A stretch of DNA of 64,000 bases from the NCBI GenBank assembly GCA_963803015.1, contig CAWDKV010000011.1, positions 248,001-312,000 on the forward strand, read 5' to 3'. The translations under genes were made by a program, and so were the position numbers. Origin of the DNA: Berkiella sp963803015. GTDB lineage: Bacteria > Pseudomonadota > Gammaproteobacteria > Berkiellales > Berkiellaceae. Positions 46,301-53,337 of the stretch are shown here, one piece after another (positions within the stretch are counted from its first letter, which is position 1; each line of letters begins with the position of its first letter). The notes under the pieces are model-generated. The model was not told the origin of the DNA. It searched no databases and saw only the letters and a list, made by a program, of their open reading frames with translations.

Positions 46301-46721
46301 TGGGGAAGAGTCTGCACCAGCAACACCAGAACCAGGTCTGATAGAAGGTTTAGCGACAGGCCTAGCCTCTGTTGGCATGCAAGGGCCGGCTATTGCTGTC
46401 GGAGTAGACGTAAATGGTCCAGCGGCAAATAACGCTGCGCCTGAAGCAGAGGGAGAGTTTAATTCAGAATTACTAGGAATGTTGAATAGATTAACCGGCG
46501 ATTTAGAACAAGGAGCAGAGAAATCCATGGATGTAGATGCTGCACTTAATGTGGGAGGTCCATCCGTAACGAGCAGCCATGATACAAAAAGAAAAGCAAT
46601 TGATGGAATCAAGCCAACGCAGCCCGCAGCTGGCACTGGAGGGCCTGCTCCTGCAGCGCCTGATGCCGCTACAGCACCTCCTACACCACCTGCAGCCGAG
46701 AAAAAAACGAGCTTAAAGTAA
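43386..46721 (+). CDS. Giant Pro/Ala-rich low-complexity protein 1 (unknown, Dot/Icm-associated)
   Basis: The 1111-aa protein belongs to no family I recognise. Most is Pro/Ala/Thr/Gln/Glu-rich and probably disordered. A segment of the form PPPRNVTPEEVxANVAxFKAED occurs twice, near residues 305 and 616. Short TASSTTPPAPEAD units repeat near 670-710. Two more ordered parts stand out. One is a helical stretch near residues 418-565 (EVTDSLGINKMMAEQIKPLV). The other is a block near 724-780 with LEST, DPGEQLGAMF and LFGG that recurs in the next gene. No signal peptide or TAT motif is present. AAAGGAG precedes the ATG. Lying just after dotL, it may be an effector or an accessory part of the secretion system. 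Confidence 0.7.
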   Translation: MPSDDEKKRELETVTVTAPQTAEASAPKAPPPPPPPSKAGGAAVSPTTKTPAAEGSKSDLLAQIQGTKLKSAQPAEVKPAEQGGLVGGLSAVIDQKAKQSGKASVDPKNDFEQDWGDDDVKDNKDNKASAGVAAAPAAPQKPSAPTPPAAPPPASPIGKLPGVSASISGPDPSLFNLLAGALGKRREAVAPSAASPPVSKGDEKDVEATPPAPPPRAPAAGKQQPESQPLSKYTTLTEAEVDEFIEKNKDNSGPIYGGSERERNKAETNAPAATTPTTTTQAPAPATASTPATATAGEEQPPEPPPRNVTPEEVEANVAQFKAEDAARKEAAAASEIKDPVYGPAPEPPPRKESLGGGGDMAGGVGEMAELADGKDMAGLAGGGDMAGLAGAGDVAPGVPGQASVESGIDAGTATFAWLDAADKIDQNKEKGIEPTADELSQEAELKTKAVQEGGEFAVIAGALAATAEAGGEGEQAAAKLTEVTDSLGINKMMAEQIKPLVEPFLDQLKQFYAQIPPELKQGFQDAMTAGGGFKKAFKALESGDVQQAMDGVNEVMNGVKGLSSTAQNLQTGGQAPAAPPATATATTPTAPAADVPPATASSTTPPAPPPRNVTPEEVQANVARFKAEDEAKQASSPEGAPPAPPPRDPPTTSAGPAPATASSTTPPAPEADAPAVTTASSTTPPAPEADASEADAPAATTASSTTPPAPAVDAPAPAAASTTKPSFGKDLLESTGNAFQDAQKHEDPGEQLGAMFAAAIGAFFKALFGGLSSVMPSLGVNLSGFIGGFGNKATAQLENAQAPASGPAVNADVGVGASVSTPLMQATVPGLEASVSAPAPVAVDAKLGADATAQTPAPATAAGVSAAASDIDAQVGAPVTEEAAEADMYEENIVEADNKQDEENKELEGVALSVEADPIEDIHLLFEQSAPAPAINLTLGANADENKQPEAVNEENEVLGDMPVTGNEEVSGEESAPATPEPGLIEGLATGLASVGMQGPAIAVGVDVNGPAANNAAPEAEGEFNSELLGMLNRLTGDLEQGAEKSMDVDAALNVGGPSVTSSHDTKRKAIDGIKPTQPAAGTGGPAPAAPDAATAPPTPPAAEKKTSLK

Positions 46722-46748
46722 GAGGTATCCAGTCTTTCACTTATAAAT

Positions 46749-46781
46749 TTAAAGCTTCACTGTTTATCATTGAAGCTTTAA
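46749..46781. terminator. Hairpin after giant gene 1
   Basis: TTAAAGCTTCA and TGAAGCTTTAA form an 11-bp stem around an 11-base loop, 28 bp past the stop codon. The T tract is missing, so it may be a weak terminator or an RNA-stabilising hairpin. Confidence 0.45.
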
Positions 46782-46822
46782 GCATGTATATCAACATAGA
46801 TAAATATTTCCAATAAAATAAC

Positions 46823-46895
46823 GAAACTATTCCCCTATCGGCTTTGTCATATATATGAACAGAATATGTCCTATTTTTGTGCGTGTAGATAAATT
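46823..46895 (+). promoter_or_regulatory. Leader of giant gene 2, matching that of giant gene 1
   Basis: GAAACTATTC (46823-46832) and TTTGTCATA (46843-46851) are separated by 10 bp as in the leader at 43298. A GTGCG box at 46879 lies 27 bp further on (29 bp in the first leader), just before the AAAGG ribosome binding site. The inverted repeat is less perfect here. Confidence 0.5.
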
Positions 46896-46910
46896 AAAGG
46901 TGTAGGGAAT

Positions 46911-49900
46911 ATGGCAAAACCAACCGGTCCTGAAGGTAAACTCCCTGGAGTACCTGATCCAACAAGTGCAACTGCTGGAGCAGCAGCACCTGTAACGGGT
47001 GTAGCAGAATCTGTAACTGGAGCAGCAGCACCTGTAACGGGTGCCGCAGAATCTGTAACTGGAGCAGCAGCGCCTGTAACGGGTGCAGCAGGGCCAGCTG
47101 CAGGTGTGGCTCAAGCTGCAACCGCACCGGCTACAGGAATAGCTAAAACTGCAACTGCACCTGTAGCAGATATAGCAAAATCAGCAGTGCCAGGTAGTGA
47201 TCCTTCTGCGGCTTCACCTTCTACTCCTAGTCCAGCAGCTCCGCCAGGAGTCGAGCAAGCTGCTAGTGTTGCAACACCAGTATCGTCTGCAACAGCAGCG
47301 CAAAGCCTGTCAACAGAGGGGGCAAGTGCTCAAAGGAGCGTTCAGGCTGGTCCATCAAGCGCATCTGGCAGCGTAGAAGCGTCAGAGCAAGGCCTTAAAA
47401 CGGATCTCAAAAGTAATGTAGGTGGCCTTGCGTCAGCGGAATCTGAACGTGAGCTAACAGCGACTAACGTAGGTGCGCATGAACAGCGACAATTAGGCGC
47501 CGTGAGTGGGGGGGGAGGTGGCTCAATAGGTAAAGAAGGCGCTGAAGCAGATGCAAATATTGGAGCAGGCCCTTTGAGTGCAAGTGGCGGAGCATCAGTA
47601 ATGAAAGAGGGGGCTGCAGCGGATGCAACTGTGGGAGCAGGTCCTTTGAGCGCAGGTGGTGGTGCCTCAGTAACGAAAGATGGTGCTGCAGCGGATGCAA
47701 CTGTGGGAGCAGGTCCTTTGAGCGCAGGTGGTGGTGCCTCAGTAACGAAAGATGGCGCTGCAGCAGATGCAACTGTAGGAGCAGGCCCTGTGAGTGCAGG
47801 TGCCGGAGCAGCATTAGGTAAAGATGGTGCCGCAGCGGATGCTAAATTAGCAGCAGGCCCTGTGAGTGCAGATGCTGGAGCCAAGGTAGGTCCTGCAGGT
47901 GCGAGTGCAACAGCGAGTACAAACGTAGCTGGGATCAATGCAGACGTAGATGTAGATATTAGTGCAGATAATGTCGGAAAAGCTGCGGAGAAAGGGCTAA
48001 ATCGTGGTGAAGCGCGCTTAGAGAGCGCAGGAAAAGGGTTTCAAGAAGTAGCAGATAAATTTAAAGATGATCCTGGCGAACAAGCTGGTGCTATGGCGGT
48101 TGAAGCAATAAAGCAATTATTTGGTGGAGTAAAAGATGCTGTGCAATCAGTGGGTGAAGCTACTGGGATTAGCGCACGTTTAAGCGCTGGTGGTAAAGAT
48201 AATAAAGGAGGGGATGCAGCTTTATTCACACAAAGTACACCTGGTCCAACAGCAGAAGCTAAACCTTCTAGCCCTGCAGGAGGGCCAACAGAATTATTTA
48301 GTGCTGCCGCGGCAGCGCCGCAGGCAGCAGCAAAAGCACCCTTAGATGCAGCGAGTGCACCATTAGATGCGGCAAAAAATGTATTACCGGGAGCCGCCGC
48401 GGCCGGTGGTGGTCCTGAAGATATCTTGTCGGGATCGCAAATGCAAAACATGTTAGGGGGCGGAGGCGATAAAGGGCCAAGCCCAGAAGCTCCAGAAGAT
48501 ATTATGTCGGGATCGAAAATGCAAAGCATGTTAAGTGGCGGCGGCGATAAAGGGCCAAGCCCAGAAGCTCCAGAAGATATTATGTCGGGATCGCAAATGC
48601 AAAACATGTTAGGGGGCGGAGGCGATAAAGGGCCAAGCCCAGAAGCTCCAGAAGATATTATGTCGGGATCGCAAATGCAAAACATGTTAGGGGGCGGAGG
48701 CGATAAAGGGCCAAGCCCAGAAGCTCCAGAAGATATTATGTCGGGATCGAAAATGCAAAGCATGTTAGGCGGTGAGGAAGGAGGTCCAGCTGAAGCAGTC
48801 ACGGGAGCACCTCAGGCAGTAGCTAGTACTGTCACAGAAGCGCCGACGGCTGTAATGAGTGCCGCTACTAGTATTACAGGTGGCGGAGAAAAAGATGGAC
48901 CAATTCCCTCTAACCCTGCGGCAGGAGCTGGAGAAGTGGCATCAATGGTACCAAACCCATTGGAGGCAAGTGGGCCAAAACCCTCTAGTCCTCCTGCTGA
49001 AGGAGGTCCAGCTGAAGCAGTCACGGGAGCACCTCAGGCAGTAGCTAGTACTGTCACAGAAGCGCCGACGGCTGTAATGAGTGCCGCTACTAGTATTACA
49101 GGTGGCGGAGAAAAAGATGGACCACTTCCCTCTAATCCTGCGGCAGGAGCTGGAGAAGTGGCATCAATGGTACCAAACCCATTGGAGGCAAGTGGGCCAA
49201 AACCCTCTAGTCCTCCTGCTGAAGGAGGTCCAGCTGAAGCAGTAACGGGAGCGCCGCAAGAAGCATTAAAAGCCCCCTTAGACGCACTAAAAAATGTATT
49301 ACCAATGGAAGCGCCTGGCGGAGACAGTAGTCCTGCGGCAGCCCCTAGCAGTTCAGCTGGTCCTCTACCTAACCCTGCGGAAGGAGCAGGAGACATGGCA
49401 TCAATGGCAACAAAGCCGTTGGATATGGCTGGTGGTATGGCAGGTCCAGGAGGAGGCGGTAGTGGCCCAGAAGATATCTTGTCAGGATCGCAAATGCAAA
49501 GCATGTTAAGTGGCGGAGGCGATAAAGGGCCAAGCCCAGAAGCTCCAGAAGATATTATGTCGGGATCGAAAATGCAAAGCATGTTAGGCGGTGAGGAAGG
49601 AGGTCCAGCTGAAGCAGTCACGGGAGCACCTCAGGCAGTAGCTAGTACTGTCACAGAAGCGCCGACGGCTGTAATGAGTGCCGCTACTAGTCTTACAGGT
49701 GGCGGAGAAAAAGATGGACCAAAATCCCCTAGCCCTGCTGAAGGAGGAGCAAATCCGTTAAGTACTGTAACAGGGGCAGCGAGTAAAGTTACAGATGTAG
49801 CAAAACCCCCGGGAGGCGGCGGAGCTGGGGGAGGTAGCCCAACAGACGCAGTCACTTCAGCTCCGACTCAGGCTTTGGGAATGATTGGTGGCGGAGGTAA

Positions 49901-50414
49901 AGGTGGAAGCCCCACAGACGCACTCACCTCAGTCCCGACCCAAGCTATGGGAATGATTAGTGGCATGGGCGGCAAAGGTGGTGGCGGCGGCGGTGGAATG
50001 CCCGGTCTTGATCAGATAAAAGGTTTAATGGGCGGAATGGGTAAAGGAGGCGGTGGTGGCGGCATGCCATCCCTTCCTGGTTTTGGCGGAGGGCAAGATA
50101 TTGGTGCGGGCGGCCCAGGTGTTATGAGCGTTGCCTCAACCTTGATGTCAGGATTATCAAGTTTGACCAGCATGTTAGGACAAGGTCAAAAGATGCTAGG
50201 TGGCCTTATGAGTAAAGCTACCGGTTCAATGGAAGGTGGCGATCCTGCCGGACCCAAACCACCTGGTGGCGGAGGAGGATTTCCAGGCCTTGATATAGCT
50301 ATGAAAGCAATGGATTCTCTGAAGGGCTTGGCTAAAGGCATCCCCGTTGTCGGTCAAATGCTTGATAGTGGGCCTGGTCAAGAGGGAGAGAAAAAGAAGA
50401 AATTAGGTATGTAA
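46911..50414 (+). CDS. Giant Gly/Pro/Ala-rich repeat protein 2 (unknown, Dot/Icm-associated)
   Basis: The 1167-aa protein is built of nested tandem repeats. There are 14-residue AAPVTGAAESVTG-type units near the N-terminus and 24-residue units with GGASVTKDGAAADATVGAGP (about residues 215-310). There are 26-residue units with EAPEDIMSGSQMQNMLGGGG (502-620 and again near 855). There are 74-residue units starting GGPAEAVTGAPQAV (from about 624). A non-repetitive block near 363-425 (LESAGKGFQ, DDPGEQAGAM, LFGG) matches giant protein 1. The C-terminal 150 residues are Gly/Met-rich with helices such as MSVASTLMSGLSSLTSML, and end KKKKLGM. No family is recognised and no signal peptide is seen. A surface, extracellular or effector role is speculative. 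Confidence 0.7.
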   Translation: MAKPTGPEGKLPGVPDPTSATAGAAAPVTGVAESVTGAAAPVTGAAESVTGAAAPVTGAAGPAAGVAQAATAPATGIAKTATAPVADIAKSAVPGSDPSAASPSTPSPAAPPGVEQAASVATPVSSATAAQSLSTEGASAQRSVQAGPSSASGSVEASEQGLKTDLKSNVGGLASAESERELTATNVGAHEQRQLGAVSGGGGGSIGKEGAEADANIGAGPLSASGGASVMKEGAAADATVGAGPLSAGGGASVTKDGAAADATVGAGPLSAGGGASVTKDGAAADATVGAGPVSAGAGAALGKDGAAADAKLAAGPVSADAGAKVGPAGASATASTNVAGINADVDVDISADNVGKAAEKGLNRGEARLESAGKGFQEVADKFKDDPGEQAGAMAVEAIKQLFGGVKDAVQSVGEATGISARLSAGGKDNKGGDAALFTQSTPGPTAEAKPSSPAGGPTELFSAAAAAPQAAAKAPLDAASAPLDAAKNVLPGAAAAGGGPEDILSGSQMQNMLGGGGDKGPSPEAPEDIMSGSKMQSMLSGGGDKGPSPEAPEDIMSGSQMQNMLGGGGDKGPSPEAPEDIMSGSQMQNMLGGGGDKGPSPEAPEDIMSGSKMQSMLGGEEGGPAEAVTGAPQAVASTVTEAPTAVMSAATSITGGGEKDGPIPSNPAAGAGEVASMVPNPLEASGPKPSSPPAEGGPAEAVTGAPQAVASTVTEAPTAVMSAATSITGGGEKDGPLPSNPAAGAGEVASMVPNPLEASGPKPSSPPAEGGPAEAVTGAPQEALKAPLDALKNVLPMEAPGGDSSPAAAPSSSAGPLPNPAEGAGDMASMATKPLDMAGGMAGPGGGGSGPEDILSGSQMQSMLSGGGDKGPSPEAPEDIMSGSKMQSMLGGEEGGPAEAVTGAPQAVASTVTEAPTAVMSAATSLTGGGEKDGPKSPSPAEGGANPLSTVTGAASKVTDVAKPPGGGGAGGGSPTDAVTSAPTQALGMIGGGGKGGSPTDALTSVPTQAMGMISGMGGKGGGGGGGMPGLDQIKGLMGGMGKGGGGGGMPSLPGFGGGQDIGAGGPGVMSVASTLMSGLSSLTSMLGQGQKMLGGLMSKATGSMEGGDPAGPKPPGGGGGFPGLDIAMKAMDSLKGLAKGIPVVGQMLDSGPGQEGEKKKKLGM
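47590..47820 (+). repeat. Tandem 72-bp coding repeats
   Basis: About three near-identical 72-bp units encode 24 residues each (GGASVTKDGAAADATVGAGP plus four). Adjacent copies are almost identical in DNA, indicating recent duplication. Confidence 0.75.
48414..48777 (+). repeat. Tandem 78-bp coding repeats
   Basis: GGGCCAAGCCCAGAAGC recurs at 48474, 48552, 48630 and 48708 with an exact 78-bp period, encoding 26-residue units ending in GGGGDKGPSP. A related unit appears again near 49466-49590. Confidence 0.9.
48781..49250 (+). repeat. Tandem 222-bp coding repeats
   Basis: GAGGTCCAGCTGAAGCAGT starts at 48781, 49003 and 49225, a period of exactly 222 bp (74 codons). The first two copies differ by only a few bases and the third diverges. 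A further partial copy begins at 49600, directly after another 78-bp unit, so a compound block was duplicated. Confidence 0.9.
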
Positions 50415-50508
50415 TTATTAAATTAATACAACTTTCTAACTTTACAAATTCATTTCAATATGGTTTAATAGCTCTAATTTTTCCGAAAACCCTTAGGAGG
50501 ATGCGTGT

Positions 50509-51186
50509 ATGTCAGGAGTAGGCCCCAGCATTACTACAAATTTTGATGATGAAAAAGCGCTACAAGATAAATTATTAAATGAACATAAAGAGTTAATGCG
50601 TCAAAATATTGCTAAGACACGTGAACTTATGCAAGGGTATATGCCTGTATCAGGCCCTGGAGAGCAAGGTGCTTTAGAGAAAGTCGCTTATCAGGCGGGT
50701 TTGACACCGGAAGGCCAGGTAGGTGAAATCCTCACTAAAATGATAGCGTCTGTATTAATGGCAATATTTGGTACGCATTATTGGGTGCAACACAGTTTTT
50801 TTAATGATGCAAAACTAAAAGGAACGGCCTATATACCAGGAGATGATGGTAAATATCCTCCTATTCGTCTAATCGATTCACAAGGGAACCCTTATGGCGA
50901 AGCACTCAATAATGAAGCTATCACTAGAGATTTAATCCGACAAAATGGTCTTGTCCCGCCACCTAGCTATGAAGAATCCTGGTTAAGCAGTTGGGATACT
51001 TATCAAGCATTTATGTCAGGGCCAAATTCTTTGACTGATGAACAAAAAAGACGAACCCTCTTAGTGGGAGGCGATGTTTACAGTAAAGGATATGATCAGA
51101 GCCAAACTAATACGCAACAAAAAGCCTATGATTCGATGATGGCCAATAAAGCAGCGCAGCCCAAACCTCCTGCTCCAAAGCCTTAA
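50509..51186 (+). CDS. Unknown 225-aa protein with a PPSY motif
   Basis: I do not recognise the family. The N-terminal 60 residues are charged and helical. A segment near residues 75-100 (ILTKMIASVLMAIFGTHYWV) is hydrophobic and could insert in a membrane. The middle is mixed (IRLIDSQGNPYGEA). VPPPSYEESW near residue 150 contains a PPxY-type WW-domain ligand motif, and the end is Pro/Lys-rich. AGGAGG lies 8 bp before the ATG. It follows the giant genes in the same direction and is closed by a strong terminator, so it may share their function. Confidence 0.7.
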   Translation: MSGVGPSITTNFDDEKALQDKLLNEHKELMRQNIAKTRELMQGYMPVSGPGEQGALEKVAYQAGLTPEGQVGEILTKMIASVLMAIFGTHYWVQHSFFNDAKLKGTAYIPGDDGKYPPIRLIDSQGNPYGEALNNEAITRDLIRQNGLVPPPSYEESWLSSWDTYQAFMSGPNSLTDEQKRRTLLVGGDVYSKGYDQSQTNTQQKAYDSMMANKAAQPKPPAPKP

Positions 51187-51204
51187 GTTCAGTTCTCTAG
51201 CGTT

Positions 51205-51239
51205 AAAAAAAAGCCCCACATATGAGTGGGGTTTTTTTT
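51205..51239. terminator. Rho-independent terminator (bidirectional)
   Basis: GCCCCAC and GTGGGG form a GC-rich stem around ATATGA, flanked by a run of eight A on the left and eight T on the right. It can therefore stop both the 225-aa gene and the convergent dotA-like gene. Confidence 0.92.
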
Positions 51240-51257
51240 AGCCTAAAAATGATTAAA

Positions 51258-53327
51258 TTATTTGCCACCCAAGGCAATCGAGTCGATGCCGCCTTTGCCA
51301 CCTTTCATGGCTTTGGCGCCTTGCGCTTGCATCATACTCGCGCTTCCTTTCATCATACCGCCGCCCATTTCAGCACCTTTCTCAACAGATTGCTTAGCAG
51401 CATCCAATTGTTGTTTGATTTGCGAGGTTTCAGCTTGACCGCCAATCCAACGCATGATTTTTTCCGGTAAAACGTGAATTAAGCTGAAACATTCATGAAT
51501 AACCGCTAAAACCAAACCGCCATAGAGGGTGAGCAGCGCAATACAACCGAAGATGCCCAAACCAGTAACAGATGCTTCAACGGTGGCTTGGAATCCAAAA
51601 TTCACCATCGCGACGACCGTTGTGACTAATTTAGAGGCGGCAACAAAGCCTATGACCATTAAGCTCGGCCTTAAAAAGACATTGGTGATAAGTTGAATGG
51701 CAGGACTTGCTCTACCCAGTTCTTCTGCAGAAGGGCTGACTAAACCTAAAGCAATGATAGGCGCTGCGGCGATGGATTCAATCACGAGCAAGAACCAGCC
51801 TAACGCTGTAAAGGTATAGACAATATAAGGAATTAAGGGGACATAAATACCGAGCAAAGCACCGATACCCCAGAGTAAAGTAATAATGAGAGTTAAAATC
51901 GGAACTAAAACGGTGAGTGCTGCGCCTATCATCCAACACACCGGCTGCATACCAGACAAGGTACAGGCGCCTAACATAATGATAAAGCCTGCCACCATCA
52001 CCGTTATCCATATTAATTCACAGGTGATCATGATATTTGATCCGACTGTGCGTAAAGAAGAAATAGGATCGCCTGAGTTGGTCGTTAAATAATTTAGAAA
52101 AGAATACACTAAGTCGCGTATAGGCGCGGTGATAGCATCATAGACAGCTGTCAGGGCGTTGGCTTTTGTGCCAGAAAAAGCATTAGCAAGACTAGACATC
52201 GGCGCGTTGGCTGTTGTAGTTGAATTTAAATAGTTAGCAGCTGTCGTTAAATAGCTGGTTAAAGCTGTTTGGCAAGCTGTACTTGCCGTTGTTGTATTGG
52301 TGTCAAGCGCTGTTGGAGCGGGATAGATGGTATCTGCAGTAGAAGCAATCAGTGAAAAATAATAACTTCCCGCAAATAGCCACCCATAGGAAAGCGCATT
52401 TTTAGTTTGATCATTTTGTGTTGGTGGTAGTTGCGGAGCTGATCCAATTTGTCCTTGTAAAGTATTTGCAGCGGTAGCGATGACATTTGTGTTCGTCCAA
52501 GTTAAAGGATCAGATGAGCTATAAATTTGTTGTGCTGCAGGTTGGAGATCAGAGGCGGCATAGGAAAATGCAGAAAGATTTGCCGCATTCCAGCTAGTTG
52601 CATCTAAAGCGTTAGCGGGAAGGGGAGCGGCTTGTAAGCCACCACATAAGTTACCATAATTAGAATCGCCCGGTATCCCGATGAGTAATTGATTATTACT
52701 GGTATAAGGCACAACGGTGACCGTTCTGAAAAAACTGCCACCAATAGACGCTTGACAACTGGGGTTATTGTTAAAGACTTCCGCACAAACCATGCTGTTA
52801 AGCAAACTCTGAGCAGCACTTTGGAGTGAAGCATTATTAATATCGATCTGGCCGAATGCACTAGTGCCACCACTAAAGCTATTTGCCACTACCGCCCATA
52901 CTTGGTTGGCAGCATTGATACCTTGGATCACAATGTCCATCAGAAGTATTTGAATAAGTGAATAACCGCTGGCAGTGGGGAGTAAGAAAGCTATACCTAT
53001 GGCAGAGCGCAAGGGGATCCAAATGGAAGAGAATTTTTTCCCCATCATTTCGCCTTCTTGTGCGGTATTGATGGTGGTTAAAATAATGGTGTAACTGACA
53101 ACCAGTCCACCCAAAGATAAGACAGCGATATTAAAAATACTGAATAATTGTCCGAGCAAAGGGCTGCCCGCGCCATTTAAGACATTCCCCACAACCCCAA
53201 AAACTTGGCCTAAGTAAAAAATGGATTTATCGTTGGGATCACTTGTCCATTCAAAAGCAAAAAGAGCATTAGGCAATAATACCAACGCGGTAGTGAAGAG
53301 CCAATAAAATATAATTTTTAGTTTCAT
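51258..53327 (-). CDS. dotA: DotA-like protein, copy 2
   Basis: DotA is a polytopic inner-membrane protein of the Dot/Icm system, related to plasmid TraY. The 689-aa precursor has a signal peptide (FTTALVLLPNALFAFEW), the DotA N-terminal signature INTAQEGEMMGKKFSSIWIP and a large periplasmic region rich in Ser/Thr/Ala/Asn. Several hydrophobic segments lie in its second half. The final part has FSLIHVLPEKIMRWIGG, followed by a Met/Gly/Lys-rich tail. It is shorter than Legionella DotA (about 1048). It is a diverged tandem duplicate of the next gene, 10 bp away. Confidence 0.9.
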   Translation of the reverse strand: MKLKIIFYWLFTTALVLLPNALFAFEWTSDPNDKSIFYLGQVFGVVGNVLNGAGSPLLGQLFSIFNIAVLSLGGLVVSYTIILTTINTAQEGEMMGKKFSSIWIPLRSAIGIAFLLPTASGYSLIQILLMDIVIQGINAANQVWAVVANSFSGGTSAFGQIDINNASLQSAAQSLLNSMVCAEVFNNNPSCQASIGGSFFRTVTVVPYTSNNQLLIGIPGDSNYGNLCGGLQAAPLPANALDATSWNAANLSAFSYAASDLQPAAQQIYSSSDPLTWTNTNVIATAANTLQGQIGSAPQLPPTQNDQTKNALSYGWLFAGSYYFSLIASTADTIYPAPTALDTNTTTASTACQTALTSYLTTAANYLNSTTTANAPMSSLANAFSGTKANALTAVYDAITAPIRDLVYSFLNYLTTNSGDPISSLRTVGSNIMITCELIWITVMVAGFIIMLGACTLSGMQPVCWMIGAALTVLVPILTLIITLLWGIGALLGIYVPLIPYIVYTFTALGWFLLVIESIAAAPIIALGLVSPSAEELGRASPAIQLITNVFLRPSLMVIGFVAASKLVTTVVAMVNFGFQATVEASVTGLGIFGCIALLTLYGGLVLAVIHECFSLIHVLPEKIMRWIGGQAETSQIKQQLDAAKQSVEKGAEMGGGMMKGSASMMQAQGAKAMKGGKGGIDSIALGGK

Positions 53328-53337
53328 GACACTTATC

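Noticed and set aside
48414..48777. CRISPR-like array
   Set aside because: The 78-bp units are contiguous, in frame and without unique spacers, so they are coding tandem repeats.
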